Source: Lachnospiraceae bacterium
GTDB taxonomy: Bacteria; Bacillota; Clostridia; Lachnospirales; Lachnospiraceae
Reading direction: 5' to 3'
Length of the DNA stretch: 36,993 nucleotides
NCBI GenBank assembly: GCA_017444015.1
Contig: JAFSXN010000027.1
Location: 1-36,993 of the forward strand
In this document: piece after piece, positions 24,383-33,230 of the stretch
Numbering within the stretch: the first letter of the stretch is position 1
Layout: each line of letters begins with the position of its first letter
Made by a program: the position numbers and the translations under genes
The notes under the pieces: model-generated
Databases searched by the model: none
What the model saw: the letters and a program-made list of their open reading frames with translations, nothing else
Told to the model about the DNA's origin: nothing

Positions 24383-25622
24383 TCAGATGCTGGACGAGTC
24401 TTTTAAGACGATCCATAACGGAGATATCGTCGACGGAATTGTTATTGACGTCAAACCCGACGAGATTATCCTGAATATCGGCTATAAGGCGGACGGTATC
24501 CTGTCAAAAGCGGAGTATTCCAACAATCAGGCGCTTGATCTGACCACCTGCGTTAACGTCGGTGACGAGATGGAGGTGAAGGTCCTTAAGGTGAACGATG
24601 GGGATGGACAGGTTCTTCTTACGTATAAGAGACTTGCCCAGGACAAGGGTAATAAGAAGCTGGAGGAAGCGTTCAATAACCAGACGGTGCTGACGGCGAA
24701 GGTCGTTGAGGTGCTGAACGGAGGTCTGAGTGCCGTGATCGAGGAGTCGAGGGTATTCATTCCGGCCAGTCTGGTTTCCGATACATATGAAAAGGATCTC
24801 TCGAAGTACCTGGATCAGGAGATCGATTTTGTCATTACCGAATTTAATCCGAAGAGAAGACGGATTATCGGCGACCGTAAACAGCTTTTGGTTGCTGAGA
24901 AGCAGAGAAAGCAGAAGGAGCTGATGGAGAGGATCCATGTCGGCGATGTTGTGGACGGTGTTGTTAAGAATGTGACGGACTTCGGCGTTTTCGTAGATCT
25001 TGGCGGGTCTGACGGACTGCTTCATATTTCCGAGATTTCCTGGGGAAGAGTTGAGAACCCGAAGAAGGTGTTCAAGCCCGGTCAGGAGCTTCAGGTTCTG
25101 ATCAAGGAGATCAACGAGAATAAGATCGCTCTGAGTCTGAAATTTGAAGGTTCGAATCCCTGGGTGGATGTAGATAAGAAGTATGCTATCGGCTCTGTTG
25201 TTACCGGAAAGGTGGCAAGAATGACGGATTTCGGCGCGTTTGTTGAGCTGGAACCGGGTATCGATGCCCTGCTTCACGTTTCCCAGATCGCCAGAGAGCA
25301 TATCAATAAGCCTTCGGATGTTCTGAAGGTCGGGGATGAGGTCACGGCGAAGGTCGTGGACTTAAAGCCGGAGGATAAGAAGATCAGCCTGAGCATCAAG
25401 GCAACCCTTGCTCCGATCGAGAAAGAAAAGCCGAAGGAAGAAGCTGTTTCCGACGATGATGAGAACGAGGATTTCAAGTCGGTAGATATCGAGGCGGAGA
25501 TCGCTAAGGAGAAAGAGAAGGAAGCGAAAGAGGCCGCGAAGAAAGCCGAGGAGGAAGCGGCAGCGGCTGCCAGGGAAGAGGCAGCGGAGGAGACTTCGGA
25601 CGAGGAACCCAAGGAAGAATAA
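24363..25622 (+). CDS. S1 RNA-binding domain protein (RpsA-like)
   Basis: 419 aa with four S1 domains at about 18-90, 105-175, 190-260 and 273-347. The last two are the most typical (VVDGVVKNVTDFGVFVDLGGSDGLLHISE and VVTGKVARMTDFGAFVELEPGIDALLHVSQ). A highly acidic Glu/Ala-rich tail runs from about 355. It probably binds mRNA on the ribosome. In many Clostridia IspH and this protein are one fused polypeptide; here they are separate but overlapping, so translational coupling is likely. Confidence 0.92.
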   Translation: MSELTFDQMLDESFKTIHNGDIVDGIVIDVKPDEIILNIGYKADGILSKAEYSNNQALDLTTCVNVGDEMEVKVLKVNDGDGQVLLTYKRLAQDKGNKKLEEAFNNQTVLTAKVVEVLNGGLSAVIEESRVFIPASLVSDTYEKDLSKYLDQEIDFVITEFNPKRRRIIGDRKQLLVAEKQRKQKELMERIHVGDVVDGVVKNVTDFGVFVDLGGSDGLLHISEISWGRVENPKKVFKPGQELQVLIKEINENKIALSLKFEGSNPWVDVDKKYAIGSVVTGKVARMTDFGAFVELEPGIDALLHVSQIAREHINKPSDVLKVGDEVTAKVVDLKPEDKKISLSIKATLAPIEKEKPKEEAVSDDDENEDFKSVDIEAEIAKEKEKEAKEAAKKAEEEAAAAAREEAAEETSDEEPKEE

Positions 25623-25635
25623 TATCGATTGATGA

Positions 25636-25662
25636 AAGAGCCAAGCAGTTTGTTTGGCTCTT
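25636..25662 (+). terminator. Weak hairpin between the S1 and cheR genes
   Basis: AAGAGCCAA (25636-25644) and TTGGCTCTT (25654-25662) form a 9-bp stem with a 9-nt loop, followed by CTAAAA and not a T-run. It may be an attenuator or processing site and not a full terminator. Confidence 0.4.
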
Positions 25663-25694
25663 CTAAAATATATTTATGGAAGAGGTGTGTTGCA

Positions 25695-26474
25695 ATGGCG
25701 TATGATTATCCCGAATTTATGAAGCAGGTGTATAAGCTGACCAGCATTGATCTGAACGCTTACAAGGAAAAGCAGATGAAGCGAAGGATCGATACGCTGA
25801 TCACAAAGCACAAGTACAAGGGCTATGAGGACTTCGTCGGGGGACTGAAATCCGATAAGGCTCTGTTTGAGGAGTTTGTTAACTATCTGACGATCAACGT
25901 TTCCGAGTTCTATCGGAATCCCGATCAGTGGGAGCTGATGGACAAGGAGTATATCCCTGAGCTGCTTAAGAAGTTCGGTCAGAATTTAAAGATCTGGAGC
26001 GCTGCCTGCTCGACCGGCGACGAGCCGTATTCTCTGGTAATGGCGCTTTCCCGCCATATTCCGTTAAATAAGATCAAGATCATCGCTACGGATATCGACA
26101 AGCAGGTTATGGCCCAAGCCCAGACCGGTCTTTATGCCGCAAAGAGCTTAAACGGTGTCCCGAGGGACCTGAAGAGCAAATACTTTACGCAGGTAGGACC
26201 CTCCTTCCAGATCTCCAATGAGATCAAATCCCGTGTAGAGTTCAAGCAGCATAATCTGTTGAAGGATCCGTTTATTACGGGCTGTAACTTCATCGTCTGC
26301 CGTAACGTGCTGATTTACTTTACCGATGAGGCCAAGGATGTGATCTACGGGAAGTTCTATGATTCCTTAAAGCCCGGGGGACTTCTGTTTATCGGAAGTA
26401 CCGAGCAGATTGTCAATCATAAGCAGTTTGGCTACGAGAGAAGAAATTCCTTCTATTACGCAAAACCGATGTGA
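25695..26474 (+). CDS. cheR: CheR-type protein-glutamate O-methyltransferase
   Basis: 259 aa. It methylates glutamates of chemoreceptors using S-adenosylmethionine. The N-terminal helical CheR domain (YKEKQMKRRIDTLI) and the methyltransferase motifs WSAACSTGDEPYSLVM, IIATDID, VEFKQHNLL and NFIVCRNVLIYF are all present. Start 25695 follows AGAGGTG; the open frame reaches back to 25629 across the hairpin, which is unlikely to be coding. No other chemotaxis genes are in the window. Confidence 0.93.
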   Translation: MAYDYPEFMKQVYKLTSIDLNAYKEKQMKRRIDTLITKHKYKGYEDFVGGLKSDKALFEEFVNYLTINVSEFYRNPDQWELMDKEYIPELLKKFGQNLKIWSAACSTGDEPYSLVMALSRHIPLNKIKIIATDIDKQVMAQAQTGLYAAKSLNGVPRDLKSKYFTQVGPSFQISNEIKSRVEFKQHNLLKDPFITGCNFIVCRNVLIYFTDEAKDVIYGKFYDSLKPGGLLFIGSTEQIVNHKQFGYERRNSFYYAKPM

Positions 26475-26546
26475 TCGGGTCCGTTTGATGAGGATCAGAC
26501 AACGGGAAAATACAGAGTATTTTCGGATTGCCTGGTTCCGGATCGC

Positions 26547-27653
26547 TCATTGAATAAGATTTTTTATAAGCGCCTGGCAGAAGTGGTCAGGCGCTTCTTT
26601 TGATTTGGAAAGTTCAGAAAGAGGAAAAAAGAAGCGGCCGCTTTTATAGTCCGTCTGAAAGAGCGTAAAGCCCTCTGCCGGTCCGCTCGTCTGGAAAAAG
26701 GCCCCGGAGTGTTTGCTGTAGCAGTTTTCACGCTTTGCTTTCTCCCGATGCGCTCTGTCTACGCCGGAAGCCGCGCTTTTATGAACGCAAATGTCCTCCG
26801 CGGGAAGATAGTAATAGTCCTTATAGTTTTCGTAGAAATGCCGAAGCTCCCCTTCCTCGATCGGGACACGGATGGTAAGACGTTCTGTCTTCTCAAAAGA
26901 GATAAAGATCCTGTCGTTTAAGGAAGAAAAACCGACGGGAAGCCTGAGATCATGGGTACAGGAAAAGAGCAGCTCCGATCGTGTCGAGCTGTCCAGCGCC
27001 TTGTAATTGTTTCGAATATGGTTTACATAATATATATTTGCTTCGGAAAGCTGACAAAAGTCCAGGATCGGAAGGATTCGAAGCATCCCAAGAAGATCCT
27101 CACTGTTATGGTATAGAAGGGGCTTTAACAGCTCCTTTGAGGGCTCTCTGACATAGTCAAACCAGACGGAGATCAGGTCCCGTCCGGTATTGGGATCTTC
27201 GCTGTGAACGCCTAAAAAATCCTCAATGCTTCGCTGCTTTAAAGAGGGCAGCCCCAATAGTTTTCCGTAGGGCTTGATTTTCGGATAGAGATCGATCAGC
27301 TCGAATTCCTCAAGCGGAAAGGGGAGCTTGTGCTTTTGCGCCTTATACTTCAGATAGGGAAGATCGAACTTCGCGCCGTTGTAGTTAACCAGGGTATGAA
27401 AGCCTTCCGAAAACCGCAGGAAATCGTCCAGGATATACTGTTCCTCCTTGGGGTGTTCGGCAAACCATTGGATGGTCTGATAGGTATCCGCGCTAAAGTA
27501 TCCGCAGCCGATCAGATAAAGATACGTCGTTTCCCGGGAGAGACCGGTGGTTTCGATATCGATAAATAACAACTGATCCCGATCGCCGAGGCGTTTGATC
27601 TCAAAGTCGGTATTCCATTCACTTAAAGCAAAGCTCTGACGGATTTCCTGCAT
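26547..27653 (-). CDS. RNase H-like 3'-5' exonuclease domain protein (YprB-like)
   Basis: 368 aa. The first 200 residues form a DEDD-type RNase H-like domain (RNase_H_2, as in YprB): FIDIETTG (acidic pair), NYNGAKFDLPYL and YHNSEDLLGM. The C-terminal half has no recognised domain. The protein probably degrades or processes nucleic acid. It is convergent with cheR, whose terminator hairpin lies inside its last codons, and divergent from the gene at 27904 across the cloverleaf repeat. Confidence 0.82.
   Translation of the reverse strand: MQEIRQSFALSEWNTDFEIKRLGDRDQLLFIDIETTGLSRETTYLYLIGCGYFSADTYQTIQWFAEHPKEEQYILDDFLRFSEGFHTLVNYNGAKFDLPYLKYKAQKHKLPFPLEEFELIDLYPKIKPYGKLLGLPSLKQRSIEDFLGVHSEDPNTGRDLISVWFDYVREPSKELLKPLLYHNSEDLLGMLRILPILDFCQLSEANIYYVNHIRNNYKALDSSTRSELLFSCTHDLRLPVGFSSLNDRIFISFEKTERLTIRVPIEEGELRHFYENYKDYYYLPAEDICVHKSAASGVDRAHREKAKRENCYSKHSGAFFQTSGPAEGFTLFQTDYKSGRFFFPLSELSKSKEAPDHFCQALIKNLIQ
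26568..26600 (+). terminator. cheR terminator inside the convergent gene
   Basis: AAGCGCCTG (26568-26576) and CAGGCGCTT (26588-26596) form a 9-bp stem followed by CTTTT on the plus strand. It lies wholly within the 3' coding end of the minus-strand exonuclease gene. Confidence 0.75.
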
Positions 27654-27696
27654 CTTATCCTTTTATTCCCTGATTTGTATCTATACTTGGCATAAC

Positions 27697-27843
27697 ATGA
27701 TGGGTAGGACAAAAGTGCTATGCGGCAAAGCCGCATAATCAATTTGCCCATAAAGCGGTCTGGCAAGCTAGCTTGCCATGCCGCTTTTTAGGGCAAATTC
27801 GTCATGGCACTTCGTGCCATGCGACTTTTGTCCTACCCATCAT
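27697..27843. repeat. 147-bp cloverleaf palindromic element
   Basis: A perfect 20-bp outer inverted repeat (27697-27716, ATGATGGGTAGGACAAAAGT, with 27824-27843) encloses three arms. Arm 1 is TATGCGGC-AAA-GCCGCATA (27719-27737). Arm 2 is AATTTGCCC/GGGCAAATT (27741-27749, 27791-27799) with inner AAAGCGG/CCGCTTT and the 18-nt palindrome TGGCAAGCTAGCTTGCCA (27761-27778). Arm 3 is CATGGCAC-TTC-GTGCCATG (27803-27821). The whole could form a four-way junction in DNA or RNA. It fills the divergent intergenic region. It has no convincing coding sequence; the ORF starting at 27778 is a back-extension of the next gene. Confidence 0.85.
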
Positions 27844-27890
27844 AGCATAATATTTCCTCGAAAAATATACCAAATTCCCGTGGGTTATTG

Positions 27891-27896
27891 TATAAT
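27891..27896 (+). promoter_or_regulatory. -10 box just before the membrane protein gene
   Basis: TATAAT at 27891-27896, 7 bases before ATG 27904; the -35 region is poor. If used, transcription would start at or next to the ATG, giving a leaderless message, unless the GTG at 27928 is the true start. Confidence 0.4.
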
Positions 27897-27903
27897 AAAT
27901 TTC

Positions 27904-28878
27904 ATGTGGGACGCAACGATCTTAGGGGTGACGATCTATTACCTGGTAAGTCTTTTTGTTATATTCAGCGTCGGCGGATGGCTGTGGGAGAGCTGTTATG
28001 TCTCGGTCTGTGAAAAGCGGCTGGTCAACCGTGGGTTCGTTACGGGACCGTTCTGCACGATCTACGGCTGCGCTGCTGTAGTGATCTATCCGCTCCTTTT
28101 GCCGATCTCAGGGAACTATATCGCGCTGTTTTTCGGCGGTATGGCGCTTGCGACCATGCTTGAGTATTTTACGTCGATCGTTATGGAAAAGCTCTTTCAT
28201 ATGAGATGGTGGACGTACGAGGACAAGAAATTCAATTTTCAGGGCAGGATCTGTCTTTCCGCGTCGCTCCTGTGGGGAGCGGCCTCGATCCTGTTTTATC
28301 TTGTATTCATCCCCGGGGTGAATCATTTTTTGTCTCTATATCCTGAGAGCGTCGGGGAAAAGGTCTATACAGTGGTCTTTGTGGTCTATCTGGTGGACTT
28401 TATCCTGTCAGTGATCGCTGCGGTCGATCTTTCCAAGCAGCTTGCCAAGCTCGAGGAAATGCTGTTTGAGATGGGGAATGTATTAAAAAGCTCCAGACTC
28501 TATTCTACCAGCGAGGAGATTCGTCAGCGGCTTCTTGCTATGAAGCAGCAGTTCCACGAAATGGACTATCTGAAACGGTATTCCAGGAGACTGGAGATCG
28601 TTCAGGCGGTCTGGCTGGACAGGCTCTCAAGCCTTGGAATCGTGGAATCCGCTTCGAATCTGGCAGGGAAGCTACGGGAGATCTACGACCGCTATGACGT
28701 GATCCAGAAAAGCGCGAAGCTAAGGCTTGCGGAAAGCAGGATCATGCAGGCGTATCCGGGACTTCGGACCGTTTTCCGGTTCGAGCCGGGGAAGGACGGG
28801 TCTTTAAGAGAGCAAAAAACGCAGGATTCGGAAGACGGAGCCTGTATACAGAGCGAAGCAAAGGGAAGCGCGGATTGA
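27904..28878 (+). CDS. CmpB-like putative ABC transporter permease, membrane protein
   Basis: 324 aa with five or so membrane segments in the first 170 residues, then a soluble helical, partly coiled region. The segment GGWLWESCYVSVCEKRLVNRGFVTGPFCTIYG is typical of the ABC_trans_CmpB family (PF06541), whose transport role is only a database label. The start is uncertain: ATG 27904 has no ribosome site and lies close to a -10 box, while GTG 27928 would give a family-like start (xTIYYLVSLFVIF). The long frame upstream runs through the cloverleaf repeat and is not coding. Confidence 0.75.
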   Translation: MWDATILGVTIYYLVSLFVIFSVGGWLWESCYVSVCEKRLVNRGFVTGPFCTIYGCAAVVIYPLLLPISGNYIALFFGGMALATMLEYFTSIVMEKLFHMRWWTYEDKKFNFQGRICLSASLLWGAASILFYLVFIPGVNHFLSLYPESVGEKVYTVVFVVYLVDFILSVIAAVDLSKQLAKLEEMLFEMGNVLKSSRLYSTSEEIRQRLLAMKQQFHEMDYLKRYSRRLEIVQAVWLDRLSSLGIVESASNLAGKLREIYDRYDVIQKSAKLRLAESRIMQAYPGLRTVFRFEPGKDGSLREQKTQDSEDGACIQSEAKGSAD

Positions 28879-28959
28879 GAATCATCCGGTAAACGTACGG
28901 ATTTATGCGTTTACTGTTACTGCTGGTTATCCGGCAGATATAGAAAAAGGAGGTAGTGT

Positions 28960-30276
28960 ATGGCGTTTACATTTAAGGGCGGAATCCACCCGTTCGATGG
29001 TAAAGCCATGTCCAAGGACAAGCCGATGCAGGAGATTTTTCCGGCAGAGGGCGGAACGTTAGTTTATCCGCTGTCCCAGCATATCGGCAAGCCGGCCGTT
29101 CCCCTGGTCAAAAAGGGAGACCGGGTTTTAATGGGACAGAAGATCGCGGAGGCGGACGGCTTTGTATCCTCGCCGATCTATGCCTCGGTTTCCGGAACGA
29201 TCACGGGGATCGAGAAACGGCGGGTACTGACCGGGGATATGGTCACATCCATTATTCTGGAAAATGACGGGCTTCTGGAGGAGGCTCCGAGGATCCCGGT
29301 CAAGCCCATCGCGGAGATGTCCCGGGGCGAGGTCATTAATATCATCAAGGAGGCAGGGATCGTCGGAATGGGCGGTGCCGGTTTTCCGACCCATGTCAAG
29401 CTCTCGCCCAAGAACCCGGAGAAGATATACTATGTGATCGCAAACTGCGCGGAATGCGAGCCGTATCTGACGAGCGACTACCGCAGGATGATGGAGGAGC
29501 CGGAGAAGTTAGTTAATGGTCTGAAGATCATGTTAGCGCTCTACGATCACGCGGAGGGGATCCTTGCGGTAGAGGACAATAAGCCGGACTGCATCAAGAA
29601 GCTCAGAGAGCTTACCATTGATGAACTGCGGGTCACAGTCAAGGAGTTAAAGACCAAGTATCCTCAGGGCTCGGAGCGGCAGTTGATCTACGCGACAACG
29701 AGACGGGCGATCAATTCTTCCATGCTGCCTGCGGATGCCGGCTGTATCGTGAATAATGTAGATACGATCTGCGCGATTTATAACGCGGTGATCGAGGGCA
29801 GGCCGTTGATCCGAAGGATTATCACGGTGACGGGAGACGCGGTGCGCTTCCCGCAGAACTATATCGTTCCCTGTGGTATGAGCTATGCGGAGCTTCTTAA
29901 GGACGCGGGGACCAGAGAAGAGCCGGCCAAGTATATTTCGGGTGGACCGATGATGGGCTTTGCGCTCTTTGATCTCTCTGTTCCTACGACCAAGACCAGC
30001 TCAGCCCTGCTTTGTCTTACAAAGGATGAGGTGGCGGAGAGCAAGCCGACAGCCTGTATCAACTGCGGACGGTGCGTCGAGGACTGCCCGAGCAGGATAT
30101 TGCCGAGTAAGCTGGCGGATTTTGCGGAGCATAACGATGAAGAGAAATTCATCCAGTACAACGGGCTCGAGTGCGTCGAATGCGGCTGCTGCAGCTATGT
30201 TTGCCCGGCAAAGAGACAGCTGACCCAGAGCATCAAGACCATGCGCAGGCTCGCCCTGAGTCATCGGAAGAAATAG
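28960..30276 (+). CDS. rnfC: Rnf complex subunit RnfC
   Basis: 438 aa. The peripheral NADH-binding subunit of the Rnf ferredoxin:NAD+ oxidoreductase. The N-terminal barrel-sandwich region and the nucleotide-binding GGAGFPTHVK are clear. Two [4Fe-4S] motifs are present: C366, C369, C372, C376 and C405, C408, C411, C415. AAAGGAGGT precedes the ATG. It is the first gene of the C-D-G-E-A-B operon, the order usual in Clostridia. Confidence 0.96.
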   Translation: MAFTFKGGIHPFDGKAMSKDKPMQEIFPAEGGTLVYPLSQHIGKPAVPLVKKGDRVLMGQKIAEADGFVSSPIYASVSGTITGIEKRRVLTGDMVTSIILENDGLLEEAPRIPVKPIAEMSRGEVINIIKEAGIVGMGGAGFPTHVKLSPKNPEKIYYVIANCAECEPYLTSDYRRMMEEPEKLVNGLKIMLALYDHAEGILAVEDNKPDCIKKLRELTIDELRVTVKELKTKYPQGSERQLIYATTRRAINSSMLPADAGCIVNNVDTICAIYNAVIEGRPLIRRIITVTGDAVRFPQNYIVPCGMSYAELLKDAGTREEPAKYISGGPMMGFALFDLSVPTTKTSSALLCLTKDEVAESKPTACINCGRCVEDCPSRILPSKLADFAEHNDEEKFIQYNGLECVECGCCSYVCPAKRQLTQSIKTMRRLALSHRKK

Positions 30277-30323
30277 ACTGTTTGGAAGTACGTGAAAAAG
30301 TATAGATAAATGAGGTGAAAATC

Positions 30324-31253
30324 GTGAGCGAATTGAAGCATATTTCCACATCGCCGCATATCAGGAGCAGGATGTCCACGCAAACGATCATGCTGTATGT
30401 GATCCTGGCGTTACTGCCCGCGACGTGCTTTGGGATCTGGAATTTCGGCATAGACGCGCTTGTACTGGTGATCGTCTGTATCGCGGCCTGTGTGCTTTCG
30501 GAGTTTTTGTATACAAAAGGAATGAAAAAGGATCTAACGATCACGGATCTGAGCGCTGTGGTCACGGGTCTGCTCCTTGCTTTGAACCTTCCGCCGACGC
30601 TTCCCTGGTGGATGGCTGTGATCGGGTCGGCCTTTGCGATTCTGATCGCGAAAATGGTCTTCGGGGGACTGGGACAGAACTTTATGAACCCGGCACTGGC
30701 CGGAAGATGCTTTTTAATGATCTGCTTTGCCGCGGAAATGACGACCTTTGTTTACGACGGGGTAAGTTTAGCGACTCCTCTGGCGCAGATCAGAGAGGGG
30801 AACCCGGTCGAGCTGTTCAATATGGTGATTGGAAGAACGGCGGGAACCATCGGCGAGACCAGTGTGATCGCGATCCTGATCGGCGCGGCCTTCCTTATAA
30901 TAACAGGAGTTATTGATCTTCGGATCCCTGGGGTCTATCTTCTGACCTTTTTGATCTTTATGGGACTGTTTTCGGGACACGGCTGGGATCCGGCCTATCT
31001 GGTCGCAGAACTCTGCGGCGGCGGTCTGATGCTCGGCGCGTTCTTTATGGCGACGGATTACGCCACGAGTCCGATCACTTCCTCCGGAAAATATGTCTAT
31101 GGCGTGATCTTAGGGATCCTGACGGGAGTGTTTCGGGTTTTCTCAAGCTCCGCGGAGGGTGTGAGCTTTGCGATCATTATCTCAAACCTCCTGGTACCGC
31201 TCATCGAAATGGTGACGTTACCGAAATGCTTTGGTAAAGGAGGGGAAGGCTGA
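30324..31253 (+). CDS. rnfD: Rnf complex subunit RnfD
   Basis: 309 aa, integral membrane with about nine segments, belonging to the NqrB/RnfD family, which holds covalent FMN. The conserved MATDYATSPITSSGK segment is present. I chose GTG 30324 because GAGGTG stands 6-8 nt upstream of it; the alternative GTG 30315 lies within that ribosome site. The stop overlaps the rnfG start (TGATG). Confidence 0.94.
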   Translation: MSELKHISTSPHIRSRMSTQTIMLYVILALLPATCFGIWNFGIDALVLVIVCIAACVLSEFLYTKGMKKDLTITDLSAVVTGLLLALNLPPTLPWWMAVIGSAFAILIAKMVFGGLGQNFMNPALAGRCFLMICFAAEMTTFVYDGVSLATPLAQIREGNPVELFNMVIGRTAGTIGETSVIAILIGAAFLIITGVIDLRIPGVYLLTFLIFMGLFSGHGWDPAYLVAELCGGGLMLGAFFMATDYATSPITSSGKYVYGVILGILTGVFRVFSSSAEGVSFAIIISNLLVPLIEMVTLPKCFGKGGEG

Positions 31254-31864
31254 TGAAGAAGGAAAATCTGAAGGCGATCATAACTCTTACCGTGATCACG
31301 GTCGTTGCCGGCGTTCTTCTGGGCTTTATCTACGAGCTGACCAAGGAGCCGATCGCGGCGCAGGAGTTATTGCAGAAGCAGGAGGCCTATCGGCAGGTAT
31401 TCGCGGATGCGGCTTCCTTTGAGGACTATCCGGAGTTTGATAAAGAAGAGGCGGAAACGCTGCTTCAGGGGGCCGGGCTCAGCTACGACAGCATAAGCGA
31501 GGCTTCGCAAGCTCTGGATGCCTCCGGAAATGTTCTGGGCTATGTCTTTACCGTGATCTCTATGGAGGGCTACGGCGGAGAGATCGACGTTGCGATGGGG
31601 GTCAGAAACGATGGCGTTTTAAACGGGATCGAGATCCTTTCCATCGGAGAGACTGCCGGCCTCGGAATGAAGGCGGATACGGACGAGTTTAAGGGGCAGT
31701 TTAAGGACAAGCAGGTTTCGCAGTTCTCCTATACAAAGTCGGGCGCAACGCAGGAATATGAGATCGACGCTCTTTCCGGCGCGACGATCACGACGAATGC
31801 CATGACCAATGCTGTGAATGCGGGACTGATCTATTTTGATACGATTACGGGAGGTGGAAACTGA
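31253..31864 (+). CDS. rnfG: Rnf complex subunit RnfG, flavoprotein
   Basis: 203 aa. One N-terminal membrane helix (about 9-28) anchors an extracytoplasmic FMN-binding domain. The DALSGATITTNAM motif near the C-terminus is the ApbE-type flavinylation site, with FMN on a threonine. The apbE gene lies just past the operon. The start overlaps the rnfD stop and the stop overlaps the rnfE start. Confidence 0.95.
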   Translation: MKKENLKAIITLTVITVVAGVLLGFIYELTKEPIAAQELLQKQEAYRQVFADAASFEDYPEFDKEEAETLLQGAGLSYDSISEASQALDASGNVLGYVFTVISMEGYGGEIDVAMGVRNDGVLNGIEILSIGETAGLGMKADTDEFKGQFKDKQVSQFSYTKSGATQEYEIDALSGATITTNAMTNAVNAGLIYFDTITGGGN

Positions 31865-32640
31865 TGAATAAGAATATGAAACCTCTGTTAAACGGAATAC
31901 TTACGGAGAATCCGACCTTTGTGCTGATGTTGGGGATGTGTCCGACGCTTGCGGTAACGACCTCTGCCATCAACGGTCTGGGAATGGGGCTTACGACGAC
32001 GCTCGTGCTGGTAATGTCGAATATCTTTATCTCCATGCTTCGAAAGCTGATCCCCGACAGCGTCCGGATCCCGGCCTTTATCGTTGTGATCGCTTCGTTT
32101 GTGACGATCGTTGAGATGCTTTTGCAGGCGTATATCCCGTCGCTGTACGCGGCCCTTGGGATCTATATCCCGTTAATCGTCGTAAACTGTATCATTCTCG
32201 GAAGAGCGGAAGCCTTCGCGTCGAAGAACAATGTAACGGCCTCGTTCTTTGACGGTCTGGGGATGGGCCTGGGCTTTACGATCGCTCTGACGTTAATTGG
32301 GATCGTTCGGGAGCTTTTGGGAAGCGGTATGGTGTTCGGCTTAAGCGTCCTCCCCGCTTCCTATCATCCGCTTACGATCTTTATCCTGGCCCCGGGCGCG
32401 TTTTTTGTTCTGGCGATGTTTGTCGCGATCCTAAACTATACGAGGCTGAAAAAGGGAGAGCCTACCGGAAAGGGCGGGTGTACGGATGAGTTCTGCCAGG
32501 GCTGTCCGAATACGGCCTGCAGCGAGCGCGTAAAGGAGCTAAACAGCGCGGAACCTGTAAAGGCTGTAAAAACGGAGACAAAAACCGAGACGGCGATTAA
32601 AGCCGAACAGAAGACCGAGACAGTAAAGGAGGAGGCATAG
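31864..32640 (+). CDS. rnfE: Rnf complex subunit RnfE, with cysteine-rich tail
   Basis: 258 aa. Six membrane segments occupy about residues 10-198, as in the RnfA/RnfE/NqrD/NqrE family. Beyond them is a cytoplasmic tail with C206-x4-C211-x2-C214-x4-C219 and then a Lys/Thr/Glu-rich end. The canonical subunit ends shortly after the last helix. The tail cysteines could hold a metal or cluster, which is inference. Two bases separate it from rnfA. Confidence 0.94.
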   Translation: MNKNMKPLLNGILTENPTFVLMLGMCPTLAVTTSAINGLGMGLTTTLVLVMSNIFISMLRKLIPDSVRIPAFIVVIASFVTIVEMLLQAYIPSLYAALGIYIPLIVVNCIILGRAEAFASKNNVTASFFDGLGMGLGFTIALTLIGIVRELLGSGMVFGLSVLPASYHPLTIFILAPGAFFVLAMFVAILNYTRLKKGEPTGKGGCTDEFCQGCPNTACSERVKELNSAEPVKAVKTETKTETAIKAEQKTETVKEEA

Positions 32641-32641
32641 C

Positions 32642-33217
32642 ATGGGAAATCTGATAGCGATAGCGGTTGGCTCCGCCTTTATCAATAACGTTGTATTATC
32701 GCAGTTTTTGGGGATCTGTCCCTTCCTTGGCGTAAGTAAGAGGGTAAAAACAGCCCTGGGAATGGGCTCTGCCGTGGTCTTTGTTATCACGCTCGCGTCC
32801 TTTGTGGCGGGACTGATCTATAAATATCTTCTGGTGCCCTTAAATATCACCTATCTGCAGACGATCGTCTTTATCTTAGTCATCGCTGCTCTGGTGCAGT
32901 TTGTTGAGATGTTCTTAAAAAAGAAGATGAAGGGACTGTATCAGGCGTTGGGTGTTTATCTGCCTTTAATCACGACGAACTGTGCCGTGCTCGGTGTCGT
33001 GATCCTGAACGTGACAAAGTCCTATGATCTGTTGGAGGGCGTTGTGAACGGCTTTGCGACAGCGGTGGGCTTTCTGATCTCCATAACGATCCTTGCGGGT
33101 TTGAGGGAGAAGATGGAGTATAACGATGTGCCGAGAGCCTTTCAGGGAACTCCGATCGTTTTGGTTACCGCAGGTCTTATGGCGATCGCGTTCTTCGGAT
33201 TCTCCGGACTGAAATAG
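32642..33217 (+). CDS. rnfA: Rnf complex subunit RnfA
   Basis: 191 aa, six membrane segments, typical length. Family segments NNVVLSQFLGICPFLGVSKR and LPLITTNCAVLGV are present; with RnfE it forms the symmetrical membrane core, which in related complexes binds an iron-sulfur cluster through conserved cysteines. AAAGGAGG lies within the end of rnfE. Confidence 0.96.
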   Translation: MGNLIAIAVGSAFINNVVLSQFLGICPFLGVSKRVKTALGMGSAVVFVITLASFVAGLIYKYLLVPLNITYLQTIVFILVIAALVQFVEMFLKKKMKGLYQALGVYLPLITTNCAVLGVVILNVTKSYDLLEGVVNGFATAVGFLISITILAGLREKMEYNDVPRAFQGTPIVLVTAGLMAIAFFGFSGLK

Positions 33218-33230
33218 GGGGCAGCGGAAT

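Noticed and set aside
27778-27903. Upstream extension of the CmpB-like membrane protein
   Set aside because: It would translate half of the cloverleaf repeat, and the conserved family sequence starts only after 27904.
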